Of a stretch of DNA of 64,000 nt, positions 52,901 to 62,667 are shown piece after piece. Both the position numbers and the translations under genes were made by a program. Location: positions 1,550,001 through 1,614,000 of the forward strand of contig BLLK01000062.1 of the NCBI GenBank assembly GCA_021927905.1, given 5' to 3'. This stretch comes from Chaetoceros tenuissimus (Eukaryota > Bacillariophyta > Thalassiosirophyceae > Chaetocerotales > Chaetocerotaceae). The notes beneath the pieces were generated by a model, which was not told where the DNA came from, did not search any database, and saw nothing but the letters and a program-made list of their open reading frames with translations. Each line of letters starts with the position of its first letter. Position 1 is the stretch's first letter.

Positions 52901-54100
52901 GCACATCTTCGCTATTTGTCTGTTGTCTTTTTTGTAGAAACTTTAGGGAACAATTCTATTGATCCAAATCAAATACATGATTTCTTTGGGAACCTGCAAA
53001 CACGTTCTCATATTATTACTCAAAGTATCAATACATGGAACTTTCTCTATAAGCTTTTCAATTTGCATTCTGATGGGAAGCTTAATCTGGAATACGAATT
53101 GAAAGATGTTAAATGCCCGGCACCTGAATCTTCAAACGACACAACAGGGAAAGATATTAGTTTGCTGAAAGATTTAGAAGCTATGTTGGATCATACCGGA
53201 GAGATAACAATTGAAAGGGAGAAGAAATTCAAAAGTTTTCATTCTTGTGTTAAATCTGTTATTGATTTCAAGTCCAACATTCAATGTCTTCTATGCAGAA
53301 ATTCTCAAGATTTGAAGGGAAGAGGATGTGCATTATTTTCTTCCGATTCAATTCCAGAATCCATAGTTGTCGGAATGAAGATAGAGGACGCTGTCAATAG
53401 ATTACTTCCAACATCAAGTGATTTAGACATTCTAAAAATCCTACTACTAAGGGTAGCAGGATCTATACCGTCATCTCTACAGTCAAAGTTCATAGGTTTT
53501 GCGCAGGTCCCCAACCGTTCACTGTGGTCTTCGCTAGACATATGGATACTATTTGTCTCTCGAAGTGTAAACATTCATATGGTTGCACAGGCTTTTATTG
53601 TTTTACAGTGTTCTTTAAATAAGCAAAAACTTCCGCGCTGGTGGAAGACTTCGAAGTGCGGTTGGTCTAGTTCGGTCGTGACACTTCAGTCACCATCAAT
53701 TTCGAAAATTGCACATGCTCTGTACATATTAGACATTGCTATTGCTGAATTTAGAACTACAATTGGAAAAGATCTACGTAGTGGCGAACATCATAATCGG
53801 GAAGACTTTATTGAAATTTTAAACGCAATGCAGAGTACAGAAAAATATAATCTAGTGGAGCAACTTGCAAAAAAGTTTGGGATTAAACCTCATGATGGCG
53901 ATTGGAAAGATAATTGTATGCAGTGCGACTTGGAAGGCGACTTACTGTGCTGTGAGTATTGCCCAAATGTTATTCATCAGCATCAATGCCTTGGTGTTGA
54001 CGAGGATCTAGGAAATGTCACATTTACATGCAGTGAATGTATAGATATTATTGCTGGTCTTCGAGAGGAGTGGTATAGAGATCAAAACTCGAAAAATTAA
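46982..54100 (+). CDS. Giant intronless zinc-finger protein with PHD and PDZ-like domains (2372 aa), family unknown
   Basis: One continuous frame of 2372 codons. The N-terminal 600 residues are helical and partly acidic. A PHD-type zinc finger starts near 656: CSKC, then CKQC and CSSCYTYFHKKC; its last Cys pair appears only near 897 (RLWYCQSCREKR), and a PDZ-like domain lies between (about 741-840, with SGLLIKSSSG and HGLRAGDIITQAQ). CKHC and CKFC pairs follow at 1046-1066. A second PDZ-like domain is at about 1456-1560 (GWGFEIIEWQGE, CGLKMHDIITSVNGHVI). Then come a Pro/Ala/Thr stretch with NQTIIAP repeated (about 1628-1668), a Gly7 run near 1822, a Cys/His cluster at 1910-1947 (CPWLCCENR to HICRCHS), and a complete C4HC3 PHD finger at 2313-2355 (CMQCDLEGDLLCCEYCP, HQHQC, CSEC). 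I expect a chromatin reader or scaffold; the family is not one I recognise. Confidence 0.8.
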   Translation: MIETRRNAAGDLSSLSEEELEAVVNLSDFLTRFHSLLLPPTDEEFQEEQEQETVAEENVEGNSSRMQDDGECNTSNGDIGKHIQETRKVIVSPHDIISALEYRKDVNRYELLATVIKTVEKNYQDNDSCSKDEHNNIGEEKKDQGQVEGAKPSLSKYLEEFYEQLWIRMQNRIGDHRLSTDQDVEKLMESLQVRIAKDMSTKLLLDTEKKSHDHSVTNKMLPTSSSLLGIPSGNYFASILPLDLFGINHDDKSEVEKSEFMFPCLGVEANALTWKELFRISNMVSAVNESDRSHIYTSALNYTVLSKVFMQKSKMKSMEKPSIYVKDFRLSGEDKMMMSRFSSFKGTDLVALWVRAQRDTSAWQHLLSLFYVKESETDEGNLVRNKRRMNTSQGGLLNENPSQDIPREISFLPCNTGEQKLRYSVEFTGNLDRLKQRLDKETTSLEKFVEYACINQVMFTQEYMRQIISSLKIHDTVNKGHDTEQNDPLTRIDFYSCQDEDLLVAYQSYILRIFVRRNFNAIRIVLKSRISDDDLKLLEGMGLEVDGVVSNVKKYLKDISSTDRTIARIDRRLLMKKFKTLQMFKNAVIELLEALESSLPTKHNLKFQVDQAKDDFNMLLRVVTNFAHLRTRKEVRGKEVMEILRSYPKLWVDEKCSKCNDHISESSCKQCSSCYTYFHKKCVQHSDQHDKVNSIEWQLRNYLVSIFLATSKVREKPDITKDTSIKWEQKSFRFQKNSSDKWGIKVQHTEDIHKNFDTCVHHTNKPAAWETYEVDGQDRPEPFDDESLILKSPYSGLLIKSSSGISFEHGLRAGDIITQAQVMKDPDNPSAKSMISFEKNSEKETIVEAMSTNVMDCVVYRPSSPIIPMVNSFKSDIAKVYHDAHNKLDSLIGRLWYCQSCREKRMEKKGKTTQTALLCQLVVRHIAMDCDFFQFHFAEEGTRKDTSENDNLFCLRRLDKIMEMIWTSPQTFRDELKTSELALFDAEQSPEILLCNFMSQMLSRSNTNALYLAEKFVSAFLSWKLQRKGLPEWSELSVDPWLGNFCKHCQVRPITSDAEQFCKFCSEKNKSKIDTQEAKYSQDIDSQIESLTRNTLLRYDLYSSFVGFCLTIDLGDPILRLVLDLVPQLRIDGGRQHVEVIILSYSPISTIDKDVLKNKAYEQIHESVDHLLKNCEGIFLAFPVCNGEQLKFLAQYLQPSNQDELPGRSALLSLEGLIAFTPTDFFNRLHSSLSMQAAIDKTVYSIAKSYGKSKLPSVVPPQSHVIESFSQTRVLGFEYIDSAQVCGVDDLPDSPILHPVVQSIAALDTCIESHDECRLSGQLSNFYGQKGEDSKFTSNNLRIKFRKRKRKRADIEKETNIFGNNFVSVPHGRSDLKVWYTDLIFWLNQKKKHDEHILSHSTALERIEIHTPSQFSFIRNRPDTKKLTLALIRNEEEDLDDEFSPEEDSLHASPYPGKGWGFEIIEWQGERNILRVGRVAVKSPAEHCGLKMHDIITSVNGHVIKDELDETILAQALLGEVALPRGQQACETYPQSAPYLHVIRNKRAVEGPIIIEIIRAQTPVEIDTNRTASNMEGTSNIAQTNRQINPERNPTETHTSSRRTHENEIPTIPLNHMNHSVRNQIETQSQTIIAPSPATPANQTIIAPAPAPPTNQTIVAASPAPAPTAQPVLPSQLLDMPVTQGFLQPHHLFRPGINGASFLTTAEVAVVITAVYLKHPQLSTRLLRPRYSGVRVNEEYVQVVRPYVDLHGIESVPILTNEMWEEVLKYDYKRMEKETGPPIFYEHNFGYREPAQIFPIDEFFSRYFKALELRSSSISRIRGGGGGGGESNLLDRKSPHSSSLNMLPDGRCLKWFQSDPHALYVHTFQSFYTDLESKGLRSIIDQNIFEAGSKHIPYIQFNESAGNSYFCPWLCCENRIEDNGEEIIKCFDNEIDLNDHICRCHSYSNTNEEQNFVRIVEGESILKIAAELGAHLRYLSVVFFVETLGNNSIDPNQIHDFFGNLQTRSHIITQSINTWNFLYKLFNLHSDGKLNLEYELKDVKCPAPESSNDTTGKDISLLKDLEAMLDHTGEITIEREKKFKSFHSCVKSVIDFKSNIQCLLCRNSQDLKGRGCALFSSDSIPESIVVGMKIEDAVNRLLPTSSDLDILKILLLRVAGSIPSSLQSKFIGFAQVPNRSLWSSLDIWILFVSRSVNIHMVAQAFIVLQCSLNKQKLPRWWKTSKCGWSSSVVTLQSPSISKIAHALYILDIAIAEFRTTIGKDLRSGEHHNREDFIEILNAMQSTEKYNLVEQLAKKFGIKPHDGDWKDNCMQCDLEGDLLCCEYCPNVIHQHQCLGVDEDLGNVTFTCSECIDIIAGLREEWYRDQNSKN

Positions 54101-54157
54101 AAAAGTGGAATATACTCGAAGTAAACGAAGCTAGTTTGAATTAGTTCTTCGGTTGTT

Positions 54158-55427
54158 TTATATCTTTCTAGCAGTAATTATCCAGTCAAAACCAAATTCA
54201 AATTCATTATTTGGAAGTTTTTCACACTCGGTCTTGCACGCATGGTCTAGACGGTCTATTTCATTTGCCATGGACCGCCTCAATTCTTCATTAGTGATAA
54301 ATGGTAAGGTACTTCTTGCTTCATCAAGTTGCCTTTCACAGAGTGTTAGAATTTATCTGGATAATGCTGATAATTAAATAACACCATCTTCATTGTACTT
54401 ACAATTTCATTTTGCCATAGTTATATTTTCTAGGAAATGTTGCCTATGATGAATGTTAAATCACTTGGTTAGACATATCCAAACTTACATGGATGACTTA
54501 GAATAATGTAATTGTATTTGTACTTACAACATCCAATACCTTGAAATTACTTTGTTCAAGGTGACGAACGACAAAGTCAGGAGGGTGTTCTCTGTATGGT
54601 CGAGAACGTGCTAGCAAGATGCATGCATCTCTCAATTTCGTCACTTCGCAAAACAAATCTGAAGCAACACTGTCTCCTTTTTCTGGAATAGGGTTCAACC
54701 CTGTAAGATATAGAACTCCATCCGGTTTGAGATGGTTACCTAACCTCTCAAACAATAAGTCCTGGAAAAATGGTGCAAAGTAATCTACAGCTCCAACCAA
54801 GTAATCTGCAAGGATTGTGTCAAACATTTGATCTTCACATAAGTATTCCCCTTTCTCCATAGCCACATCCATTATGTTTGCAGAAGGACTTTCGCAACTA
54901 CCTTCAGAAGATCCTTTCCTGTAATCATTATATTTGTAATTGGCAGCCCAATTTCCAAGTAAAACTTGTCCCTTCTCTCCGATACCTAATTCATCTGCTT
55001 TTGCTCTGACTTCTTTCTGAAAAGTTGGATCTGCAGTGACAGCCACAAAACTTTTCATGAATAATTCTGATTTTGGATCGTGATATCTATACAGTAACCC
55101 AGCAAGCCAAGATAGAGAATAAATTCCCGTTCCAGCGTCCAACACATCACCGTATGGCTTCTTGATAACCTCTTTTTGTATCTTTTCTATATGTCCCAGA
55201 GCAAGATCTTCTTTCCCTCCGACGACGAGTTGAGGCCAAACTTCTTTTTTTGGAGTCGGTAGTGTTTCGAAACCTGTAACATGCTCCTGACTCAAGAAGA
55301 TCGAAAAGATATATATCCAATAATATTTCATGTTTTTTGGACTACTGGTGATTTCATTCTCTTTAGGTTTTTCTTTGGCTATTATATGAGTATGTACTTT
55401 CGATGTGTGCAACCTGAAATTTCGCAC
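54158..55427 (-). CDS. Plastid-targeted SAM-dependent methyltransferase-like protein, 3 exons
   Basis: Exons in transcript order are 54528-55427, 54403-54443 (41 nt) and 54158-54332; introns 84 and 70 nt with phases 0 and 2. The frame gives 371 residues, or 339 from the Met at 55331, which I prefer because MKYYWIYIFSIFLSQEHVTG is then an N-terminal signal peptide followed by Phe (GFETLP), a plastid presequence. The Rossmann methyltransferase core has motif I GDVLDAGTGIYSLSWLAGLL, an acidic strand end around FVAVTADPTFQKEV, then FDTILADYLVGAVDYFAPFF (motif IV region) and LKPDGVLYLTGLNPIPEKGD. The short exon encodes ATFPRKYNYGKMKL and the last one QLDEARSTLPFITNEELRRS through FGFDWIITARKI, a normal end for this fold. 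Without these exons the ORF would end in intron sequence (VVSTNTITLF). Substrate is unknown. Confidence 0.75.
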
Positions 55428-55566
55428 AGAGGTTAGGAAGTGCGTGTGTAGAAAAATGAGCTTTTAACGTCTTTTTAACAATCTTTTCTACCTACCCTTC
55501 ACGGAAGCTCCACCTCATCTCTTTGCAACTTTCCTTCAGAACGGTTGGATGGTTATCACATGAAAC

Positions 55567-58500
55567 ATGAAATTTTCTCAAACCCAATTCTTAATTGTCA
55601 ATACATATTCTCGTACAATTCAAAATCACTTTGGTACTGTGATTCAAAATAAATATAGAAAGATGCTTGCCAAAAATATCCGGACGGGATCTCGTCTGGT
55701 GCGGAATCATCGCCAGATAAAGGCTTCATCTTTGTCATCTACAAAAGATTTGGTCGGAGTATCAAGAACATCTAAAGAACATTTACCCTCAGCAAGTGTA
55801 AAGTCTGTATCAGGAAGTCATTTGAGCTATGATCATGTACAAGCTAAACATATTGCATCGTGGCCTACTCAATATATTCATACTGAGGCCAAGAGCCCAC
55901 TACAGAACTTCAACCAATGTTATGAGAATCCTTATGTTGTCAAAGATACAAAATCTTCTGCATCACTTTCAGATTTGTTTGCAACTTATGATATTGCAAA
56001 GAAAGAGTTTCCAGATATCAGCGAAGCCTTTTTCTGTACCATGAAGAAGATGTTATATCAAAGTGTAGGATCCTCCTTTCCTGTACAGACACTTTCAGAG
56101 AATCTTTTGTCATCTAATTCCTTCGTGAAGATGTCAAGAATGGGAAGCAACAATCATGGATATCATAATTATCAGTTTGCAAATCATAATGCTACACTTA
56201 TGCAAGCAAGATGTTTCTCTACAACTCCAGATAGAAAAGAAGAGCAAAAAGATTTGAAAACATCGAAAATACCTGTTCCTTCGAAAGGAATGAAAACACA
56301 GGAACCAGCGTCTCTCTCCGCAAATCTTAAATATGCTGGTTCGAAACTTTCATCCTTGACTGTATCTGCAATTAAAGCATTAGTGAATGCTTTACTCAAA
56401 ACGCCAGGAGTGCTATTTTATTACATGACTAATCCAAAAGAGTTCAAGCAAAAATTGTCTGAGTTGAAAGAGGTGGCGAAGAAGGAAGCACACCACTATT
56501 ATATGGGAAGCAAATTGCTCGTTGCTGATATTAAGACTGCAAAGCAAATTGTTGGTAGAACATTGAATGGTACTCCATTAACAAGACGAGAAAGAAAACA
56601 ATTGATTCGTACAGTGACGGATGTCTTTCGATTAGTACCAATGAGTATATTTGTATTAATCCCTTTCATGGAGTTTGCATTACCAATTGCACTCAAGATT
56701 TTCCCAAATATGCTACCAAGTACTTTCCAAGACAGCTTAAAGGCAGAAGAGAATATGAAGAGAGAGTTGAATAGTCGTTTGGCAATGGCAGAATTCTTCC
56801 AAGAGTAAGTTCGTCTGTGTATTCCACTATTCAAGTATTCGCGAGACTAACACCTTATCGTATACAGAACTCTTCAAGATTTAGCAAAAGATCAAAAGAA
56901 GAAGGCTGAGAGTAGAAAGAAAAAAATGAAAGATAGTGATGGTTCCAGTGACGAAATAAAATCCAATGAAAATAGGGAAGAAACTGCATCCTCATTTTTA
57001 GAGTTTATCGAGAAAGCAAGAAAAGGAGAAGTGCTTTCATCTGAAGCTATTGTCAAGTATGCAACATATTTCAAGGATGACTTGACCCTAGACAATATGC
57101 CCCGTATGCAATTGATCAATATGTGTAGATATATGGGAATACCACCATATGGGAATGATACAGTTCTCCGTTTCCAGCTTAGACATAAGGTCCGAGGCTT
57201 GATCGAGGATGATCAAAGAATTTTGTGGGAAGGAATTGATTCATTGACAAAAATGGAGCTCAGAGAAGCATGTCAAGAGAGAGGTATGCGATCTACTGGT
57301 TTGAGTAAAGAAGGATATAGAAGAGCACTTCAGCAATGGATCGACTTGAGTGTCAATCGTAATGTACCGATATCTTTACTTGTAATGAGTCGTACTTTCT
57401 TTCTACAGGAAGAGACACAGAGTAGTCAGGGTTCAACATCCGAAGGAAATGTGGCAGGTCTAGCAGATGCGATTTCAGGTCTTGATAAGGAGCTTGTCAA
57501 CGAAGTCATTTTAGAGAGTGTTTCAAAAGATACCAAGAATGATCCTGAGTTATTGAAGTTGAAACTTGACGTTTTGAAGGCACAGAATGAGCTCATTGAA
57601 GAAGAAAATCAACAACGAGAAGCGGAACTTGCAAAGGCAGAGGCTGAAAAGGCTGAGAAGGAGAAAGCTGCCGAACTTGCAAAGGCAGAGGCTGAAAAAG
57701 ACAAAGCTAAAGAGCTGGAAGTCGATGTTAGTATTGACACGACAACAACTCAACCTACTATAGGGGAAAAGGATACTATCGTATCATCAGACGAATTTAC
57801 AACTAGTATTGTAGAGGAAAACACATCTAATCTCGAACAGAAAGAAACAGAGACGATCATTGAAGACAAAGACGAAGACAAGAAAGAGGATGACGAAGAA
57901 GAAGAGAGATCGCTTTCCTCGGAGGAGTTGGATGCTATCGCGCAAATTGTGTCCCCTGACCCTGTCAGTGTTGAACGCGAGAAGCTAGCCAACTTGAAAG
58001 CGGCATTGAGTGAAAGTGATGATGAAGAGCATGAAGGTGAGGATATTGAGCAACTTGATAGCGACGAGATTGTTGATGCAATTGAAGTGGCGGGAGAAAC
58101 AACTAAAGAAGATATCCAACAAGAAACTTCGATAACTGTGGAAAATATGGATACAATTGCATCGGAAGAAATCAGTGCAATGGATAAGAAGGTTGCTAAG
58201 GATGCAGAAGAAACAACAAAAATATCATTGGAAGGGGAAATCGAGAGTAAAGACTCTAACGAAGAGGCTACTAAGGAATCTAAGGAGGAATCAACATCAG
58301 ATGAGGATGAAGAAGAAGTTGTTGACTACGCAGATGAAAAATTTGATAGGGCACTGTCTAGATTAAAATCGAAGGTAGAATCCATGGTTGGTAACATTGA
58401 AATACAACTTTCGGATGTAGAAGCAAAGATTGGTGATAAATTGCATCTTCTAGACAAAGATACAGATGGAATTCTTTCTCGTGAAGAAATGGCAATATGT

Positions 58501-58737
58501 CTGCAAACTGTCCTTAAGCGCAAACTTACATTTGAAGAAGCTATGGCAATAGCTGCTGACATTGATGAGAACAAAGATGGATTATTTAGTGTAGAAGAAT
58601 TATCAAAGTGGCTAGAAACAAACAAATTAGTAAAACTTGCCGAGGAAGGTCGCGATGCAGAGGTTGATAAAATTATAGAAACTCAAGCCGCAAAAATGAA
58701 GGAGGAAAGGATTGAAAAGGAGAAGAAAGAACAATGA
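55567..58737 (+). CDS. LETM1-family mitochondrial inner-membrane protein with C-terminal EF-hands, 2 exons
   Basis: 1035 residues from exons 55567-56804 and 56868-58737 (intron 63 nt, phase 2). LETM1 mediates K+/H+ (or Ca2+/H+) exchange across the inner mitochondrial membrane and controls matrix volume. The N-terminus is basic and Ser-rich; Met33 (MLAKNIRTGSRLVRNHRQ) gives the more typical mitochondrial presequence. The LETM domain starts at about 275 with GVLFYYMTNPKEFKQKLSEL; the single span FVLIPFMEFALPIALKIFP followed by NMLPSTFQ is the family's hallmark. Exon 2 continues the ribosome-binding-like fold: MPRMQLINMCRYMGIPPYG, LRFQLRHKVRGLIEDDQ, LREACQERGMRSTGLSKE, LQQWIDLSVN. A long Glu/Lys-rich coiled coil and acidic tract (about 600-900) precede two canonical EF-hands: DKDTDGILSREE near 941 and DENKDGLFSVEE near 979. 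Confidence 0.9.
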
Positions 58738-58844
58738 TACTCTCGTTGCTCGTCATAGTCATTTAGGATAAAATTTCAATACTGAAAGGCTTCATAATGA
58801 TGGCATCACATGGAATTTCATTTTGAAAATTGCAATTCATTAAT

Positions 58845-60412
58845 TTAAGTTAATACATCTACTGCTTCGTGTTCATATTCACTGAGTAAATTCTTCTCTC
58901 TGTTCTCATTCGTTTCTTCACCTGTGTTGAACCGTGGCATTGCTGCACCATACCCTCTGAAATGATAAGTACTCCAAAACAAAAATGATAATGCTGCTAT
59001 TGCTGTTGACATAAATGCTAGCTCCTGCTTGCTATGACCTGCATCTCGCAATGTACCTGTACTTGTCGCAATTATGGTCTCCGTGATTCTTGCAAGTGAA
59101 AATTCCAAGCCAAATACTCGTCCCAATACTTTTGGATCGACGAGATTCTAATCGCAGATAGATGTAACATTAGAAAAAACTTTTACAACAGGGACAAATC
59201 ATACGGCTAAAGACTTACCTGAAGTATTAGTGTTGAAAATAGCCAAATCATCGCCGATCCAATCGTTCGAACAGAAGTAAACAAACATATTTTCCAAAAC
59301 GAGTGTGAATTGAAAGCAACCCCAGCCCAGCCAGCAGTCATAAATAATAGACCTATAACGATCGCGAGCTGCAACGAAGAAGGCTTTTTCCCATCTACAA
59401 TGGTGCAATTAGCAATAGCTGGACCAATAACACATCCGACACCAACAGATGAAAATATCAAACCCATACGCCTTGAACTTTCTGCTTCATCGTTTTCTAC
59501 ATGAGCAAACGCTACATTCAATACATCAGCGCTACCCCAAATCAAACAGCCTGTTGCTTTCAAAAATATTAAAGTTGCAAATCCACATGATCTCAAAAAG
59601 ACAAAGAGTTCTCGAATCATTCCAAGAACTTTCTTCACAGGATTTGCTTTCTTATCTGAATCTCCATCCTCGTTGTCTTTGGTTGTAGTTTCATGAACAT
59701 TAAAATCTCCTTTGACTCTTGACATTACAATTGCACTCAAAAGATACGTACAAATGTCAACAATATAACACATTTCAACTCCATACTTGGCACTAAACCA
59801 TCCAGCAATAGCTCCACCCAAAACAAGCATTGAACTCCAAATTGTACCATTGAGAGTGGCTGCTCTTTTCAAATCTTCTTTCCCACTAAGTACAAGTTGG
59901 GGTACGATTGCGTGTGTGATTGGTAGATACAAAGCTGAAACTGCCGACCGTAATGCAGTCGCTAAGTAAAGTGCTCTATTAGGAGAAGTAAAAATATGTT
60001 AGAAAAATGAAAACAAGATAAAAGGATGCACAGATTGCATTTCGAAGATTTACCTGAGACTATCGACTCGGACAGAATAGATGTACGCAAACACCACAAG
60101 AGCGGCTGAAACATCGAGCCGTATCATTGTTTTTCTTCGATCATATCTATCACTTATGAGTCCTCCCAATTGAGAAAAAATAATTTCAGGTATTGTTCTG
60201 AAGACTACCAACATTCCTAGCGCTGAAGCAGAACCACCAGAGATCCTATTCGCAGTGATCAAGGCAGCTACTCTCACAAACCAATCACCTGCATGTTGGC
60301 AACAGTGCGATAACACGTATAGCTTGTAGTTGGAGTTATTTCTTAAAAGAGATCGATATTCCGTGAACATCAACGTTGATATCAGTGTCTTGTATCGCAA
60401 CTGATCTACCAT
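58845..60412 (-). CDS. MFS transporter, tandem copy A, 3 exons
   Basis: 472 residues from exons 60054-60412, 59219-59975 and 58845-59147 (introns 78 and 71 nt, phases 2 and 0). About 11-12 membrane spans. The N-terminal half resembles the MFS_3 / enterobactin-exporter (EntS) type of drug and siderophore effluxers: LYVLSHCCQHAGDWFVRVAA (span 1), then GGLISDRYDRRKTMIRLDVS, the G-x-x-x-D-R-x-x-R-(R/K) loop between spans 2 and 3 that defines MFS. A charged cytosolic loop with DNEDGDSDKKANPVKK separates the halves. The C-terminal part (FSTLILQNLVDPKVLGRVFG) matches the L-x-Q-x-x-V-x-x-x-x-(L/R)-G-R-V block of the family. The last residues are acidic. Substrate not predictable. It neighbours and is paralogous to the gene at 60743. 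Confidence 0.8.
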
Positions 60413-60742
60413 TGCTGAATCGAATCTACTTGTGAAAACACAAGATTCTAAACTAAATGAACTTTATTTCAAAACAATAATGTATGTGTAGTGGCAATAG
60501 CTTACTTCTGCAGTGAGCCATACGGTGATATCTCGATGATGAATGAATCATCGTCTCTTTATCTTCGAAGAGGAAGTCGACGCTGCTGATTCTATTTCTA
60601 TCTCTTCATTTTCTTTTACTTCGTCCTTGCTTCGTCATTGGAGTCTCTTCTTTAAAGGTCGGAATGTCCGAGGTGGTAATGAAGTACATACAGAGACATC
60701 CCAGAGACATTCCAAAAATACTCCGAAAATGACCATTTTAAA
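60413..60742. promoter_or_regulatory. Upstream region of MFS copy A and 3' region of copy B
   Basis: 330 bp between two minus-strand paralogues. Just upstream of copy A is a pyrimidine-rich stretch on the + strand (60590-60630). AGAGACATCCCAGAGACATTCC at 60690-60711 contains two tandem AGAGACATYCC units. No ORF of note. Confidence 0.4.
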
Positions 60743-62218
60743 TCAAACTATTCCAGCCGAATGCACTTTCGTGTCATTGGAAATTGAAGTCAGGTTTTCC
60801 CGGTATTCTTTTCTTGCTGCGCCCTTTCCAAACAAATGATATGTACCCCAAAAGATGAGGAAAAATAAAGATGCACCAGTGCAAAGAATTGATATTTCAT
60901 GCCTTCCGAAATTGTTATCTTCAAGTTCACCGGCTGCATACGCTGCACATGCTTCAAAGAAGCTTGCGAGAGCCTTATCGTAGCTCAAGATACGACCAAG
61001 AATATCAGCTGACACTAGATTTTGAAGTAATAATGTGGAATTCCAATATATTGTCGATGATCCCATACTTCGAACAAAAATGAAAATACAATATGCTTGA
61101 AAGCTGCTGATATTGGCGATTCCATACCAACCAATAATAGTTACTGCAAATCCAACTATACATGCAACTTGAAGAGTGTAAGGCCTATTTCCATCAATGA
61201 AAAGAATGTTGAATATAATAGGTCCCAACAGATTACCAAGTCCCTGAAAAGCGTATACTTTTCCTAGTTCAATGCTTGATTCTTCTGCATTACTAGGGTG
61301 TTCAGTGACCATCACTGCAATAATATCGTCTGCGCCAATCAGAATCACTGATGAAGCTTTCATGAACAGAAGTAAACTAAATCCACATGTAAAGATATAT
61401 TTGAATAATGCTCTCGTCATCGATAGAAAGGTCTGTATCCTTGCAAAGAGAGCAAAAAGAGTACTCCTTATTTTCTGCATAATCGACTGTTTTGATCCCT
61501 CGCCATCTTTTTTACTGCCTGACGCAATTTCCATGGTATTCTGATTCAATGCTGTGTTGAAATCACCACGGACTTTATACATTAATATTGCACTGAAAAC
61601 ATACAAAGTGCTATCGATGACATAGCAAACTTCAAGACCTGCTGAAGACGCCAAGACGCCACCAAACAATCCACCTAGAATGTATGTCAATGACCAAGCT
61701 ATAGCACTAACAGTTGTAGTCCGTTTCAAATCTTCAGGATTGAAAACCATCATTGTGGCAATAGAATGTGTGACAGGATGGTATAAGGCAACTAATGACG
61801 ACCGCAAGATTGAAGCAGCATATAATATTGACAGGTTATCACTTCGAAGTGCATATATGAAAGTAAGGACACCTATGGATGCAGATAAGTCCAATGCAAT
61901 CATCACTTTCCTCTTGTCAAAAGAATCAGCCAAAATCCCGCCCAATGGTAAGAACAAAACTTCAGAAATCAAATTGTACATGACCAACGTGCCTATACTT
62001 TCTCCCGAGTTTGGAGCAAGATTCTCAACACATAGTAGAGTTGAAAGGCCGACAATGGCATCTCCAGCATGCATAGCAAAATGGGAGAGTATATAGTACC
62101 TGAAGTTCTGATTTTTAAATAGAAGGTTTGAATAACCTCGATAGGTCTTTGATAATGAAGGTGCTTTGCACCTTTTCAAACCCGATGCATCTGGTATCAT
62201 GTTATTCTCTGTAGACAT
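60743..62218 (-). CDS. MFS transporter, tandem copy B (intronless)
   Basis: 491-residue paralogue of copy A without introns. Span 1 is YYILSHFAMHAGDAIVGLST; the MFS loop is GGILADSFDKRKVMIALDLS (again G-x-x-x-D-x-x-x-(K/R)-(R/K)); SILRSSLVALYHPVTHSIAT aligns with the region around intron 1 of copy A, and WNSTLLLQNLVSADILGRIL with that around intron 2. A charged cytosolic loop (MEIASGSKKDGEGSKQ) splits the halves, as in copy A. About 11-12 spans are expected. The resemblance to copy A covers the whole length but is well below identity, so the duplication is not recent. It shares a divergent upstream region with the small membrane-protein gene. Confidence 0.8.
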   Translation of the reverse strand: MSTENNMIPDASGLKRCKAPSLSKTYRGYSNLLFKNQNFRYYILSHFAMHAGDAIVGLSTLLCVENLAPNSGESIGTLVMYNLISEVLFLPLGGILADSFDKRKVMIALDLSASIGVLTFIYALRSDNLSILYAASILRSSLVALYHPVTHSIATMMVFNPEDLKRTTTVSAIAWSLTYILGGLFGGVLASSAGLEVCYVIDSTLYVFSAILMYKVRGDFNTALNQNTMEIASGSKKDGEGSKQSIMQKIRSTLFALFARIQTFLSMTRALFKYIFTCGFSLLLFMKASSVILIGADDIIAVMVTEHPSNAEESSIELGKVYAFQGLGNLLGPIIFNILFIDGNRPYTLQVACIVGFAVTIIGWYGIANISSFQAYCIFIFVRSMGSSTIYWNSTLLLQNLVSADILGRILSYDKALASFFEACAAYAAGELEDNNFGRHEISILCTGASLFFLIFWGTYHLFGKGAARKEYRENLTSISNDTKVHSAGIV

Positions 62219-62667
62219 AGTTTGGGTGGTGACTATTCTATCCAGCCTTCAGTTTGATTTTTTTACTGAGAACGCTCTTTTCCTAGGGATTATTTTATTG
62301 CTAGATGTAACCAATATTTCAACTACTAATAGCATCATTCATGATGGTCGGTACCTTAGTTGATGTGTTGTTGACTGTTGTTGATGATGTTGTAGAAATT
62401 GGCTGTGTTGATGAGTGTTGTACAAAAGTATGCTTGGATTCGATTCGATTCTGTCACAAAAAGACCGGGAAAAGACCCAATTTTGTAAGACTAAATAGGT
62501 GAAAAATAACAAAGCTTCTCTTTTTTAAAAATGCAAAAAGCATAGTACTAGTCGCCTGCCCTGCCTTCTCACTTCTCAGCTAATAGCTCTTCCTCCTTTT
62601 CACTTCATGACATAAAAGCACCTTCTTCCTTTGAAATCAACAAGTTGTAACATAAAAGTTTATCAAG
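62219..62667. promoter_or_regulatory. Divergent spacer between MFS copy B and the 75-residue protein gene
   Basis: 449 bp. GTTGATGTGTTGTTGACTGTTGTTGATGATGTTG at 62357-62390 is a GTTG-rich low-complexity run continuing as GTTGATGAGTGTTG to 62422. An ORF on the + strand (62166-62363) is a shadow that starts within the transporter gene. A short T/C tract precedes the small gene. Confidence 0.4.

Noticed and set aside
54486-54500. Possible 8-nt microexon (TCATCCAT) between AAG and GTAAGT in the methyltransferase gene
   Set aside because: It changes phase and brings a stop into the next exon; joining 54528 directly to 54443 gives a continuous sensible protein.
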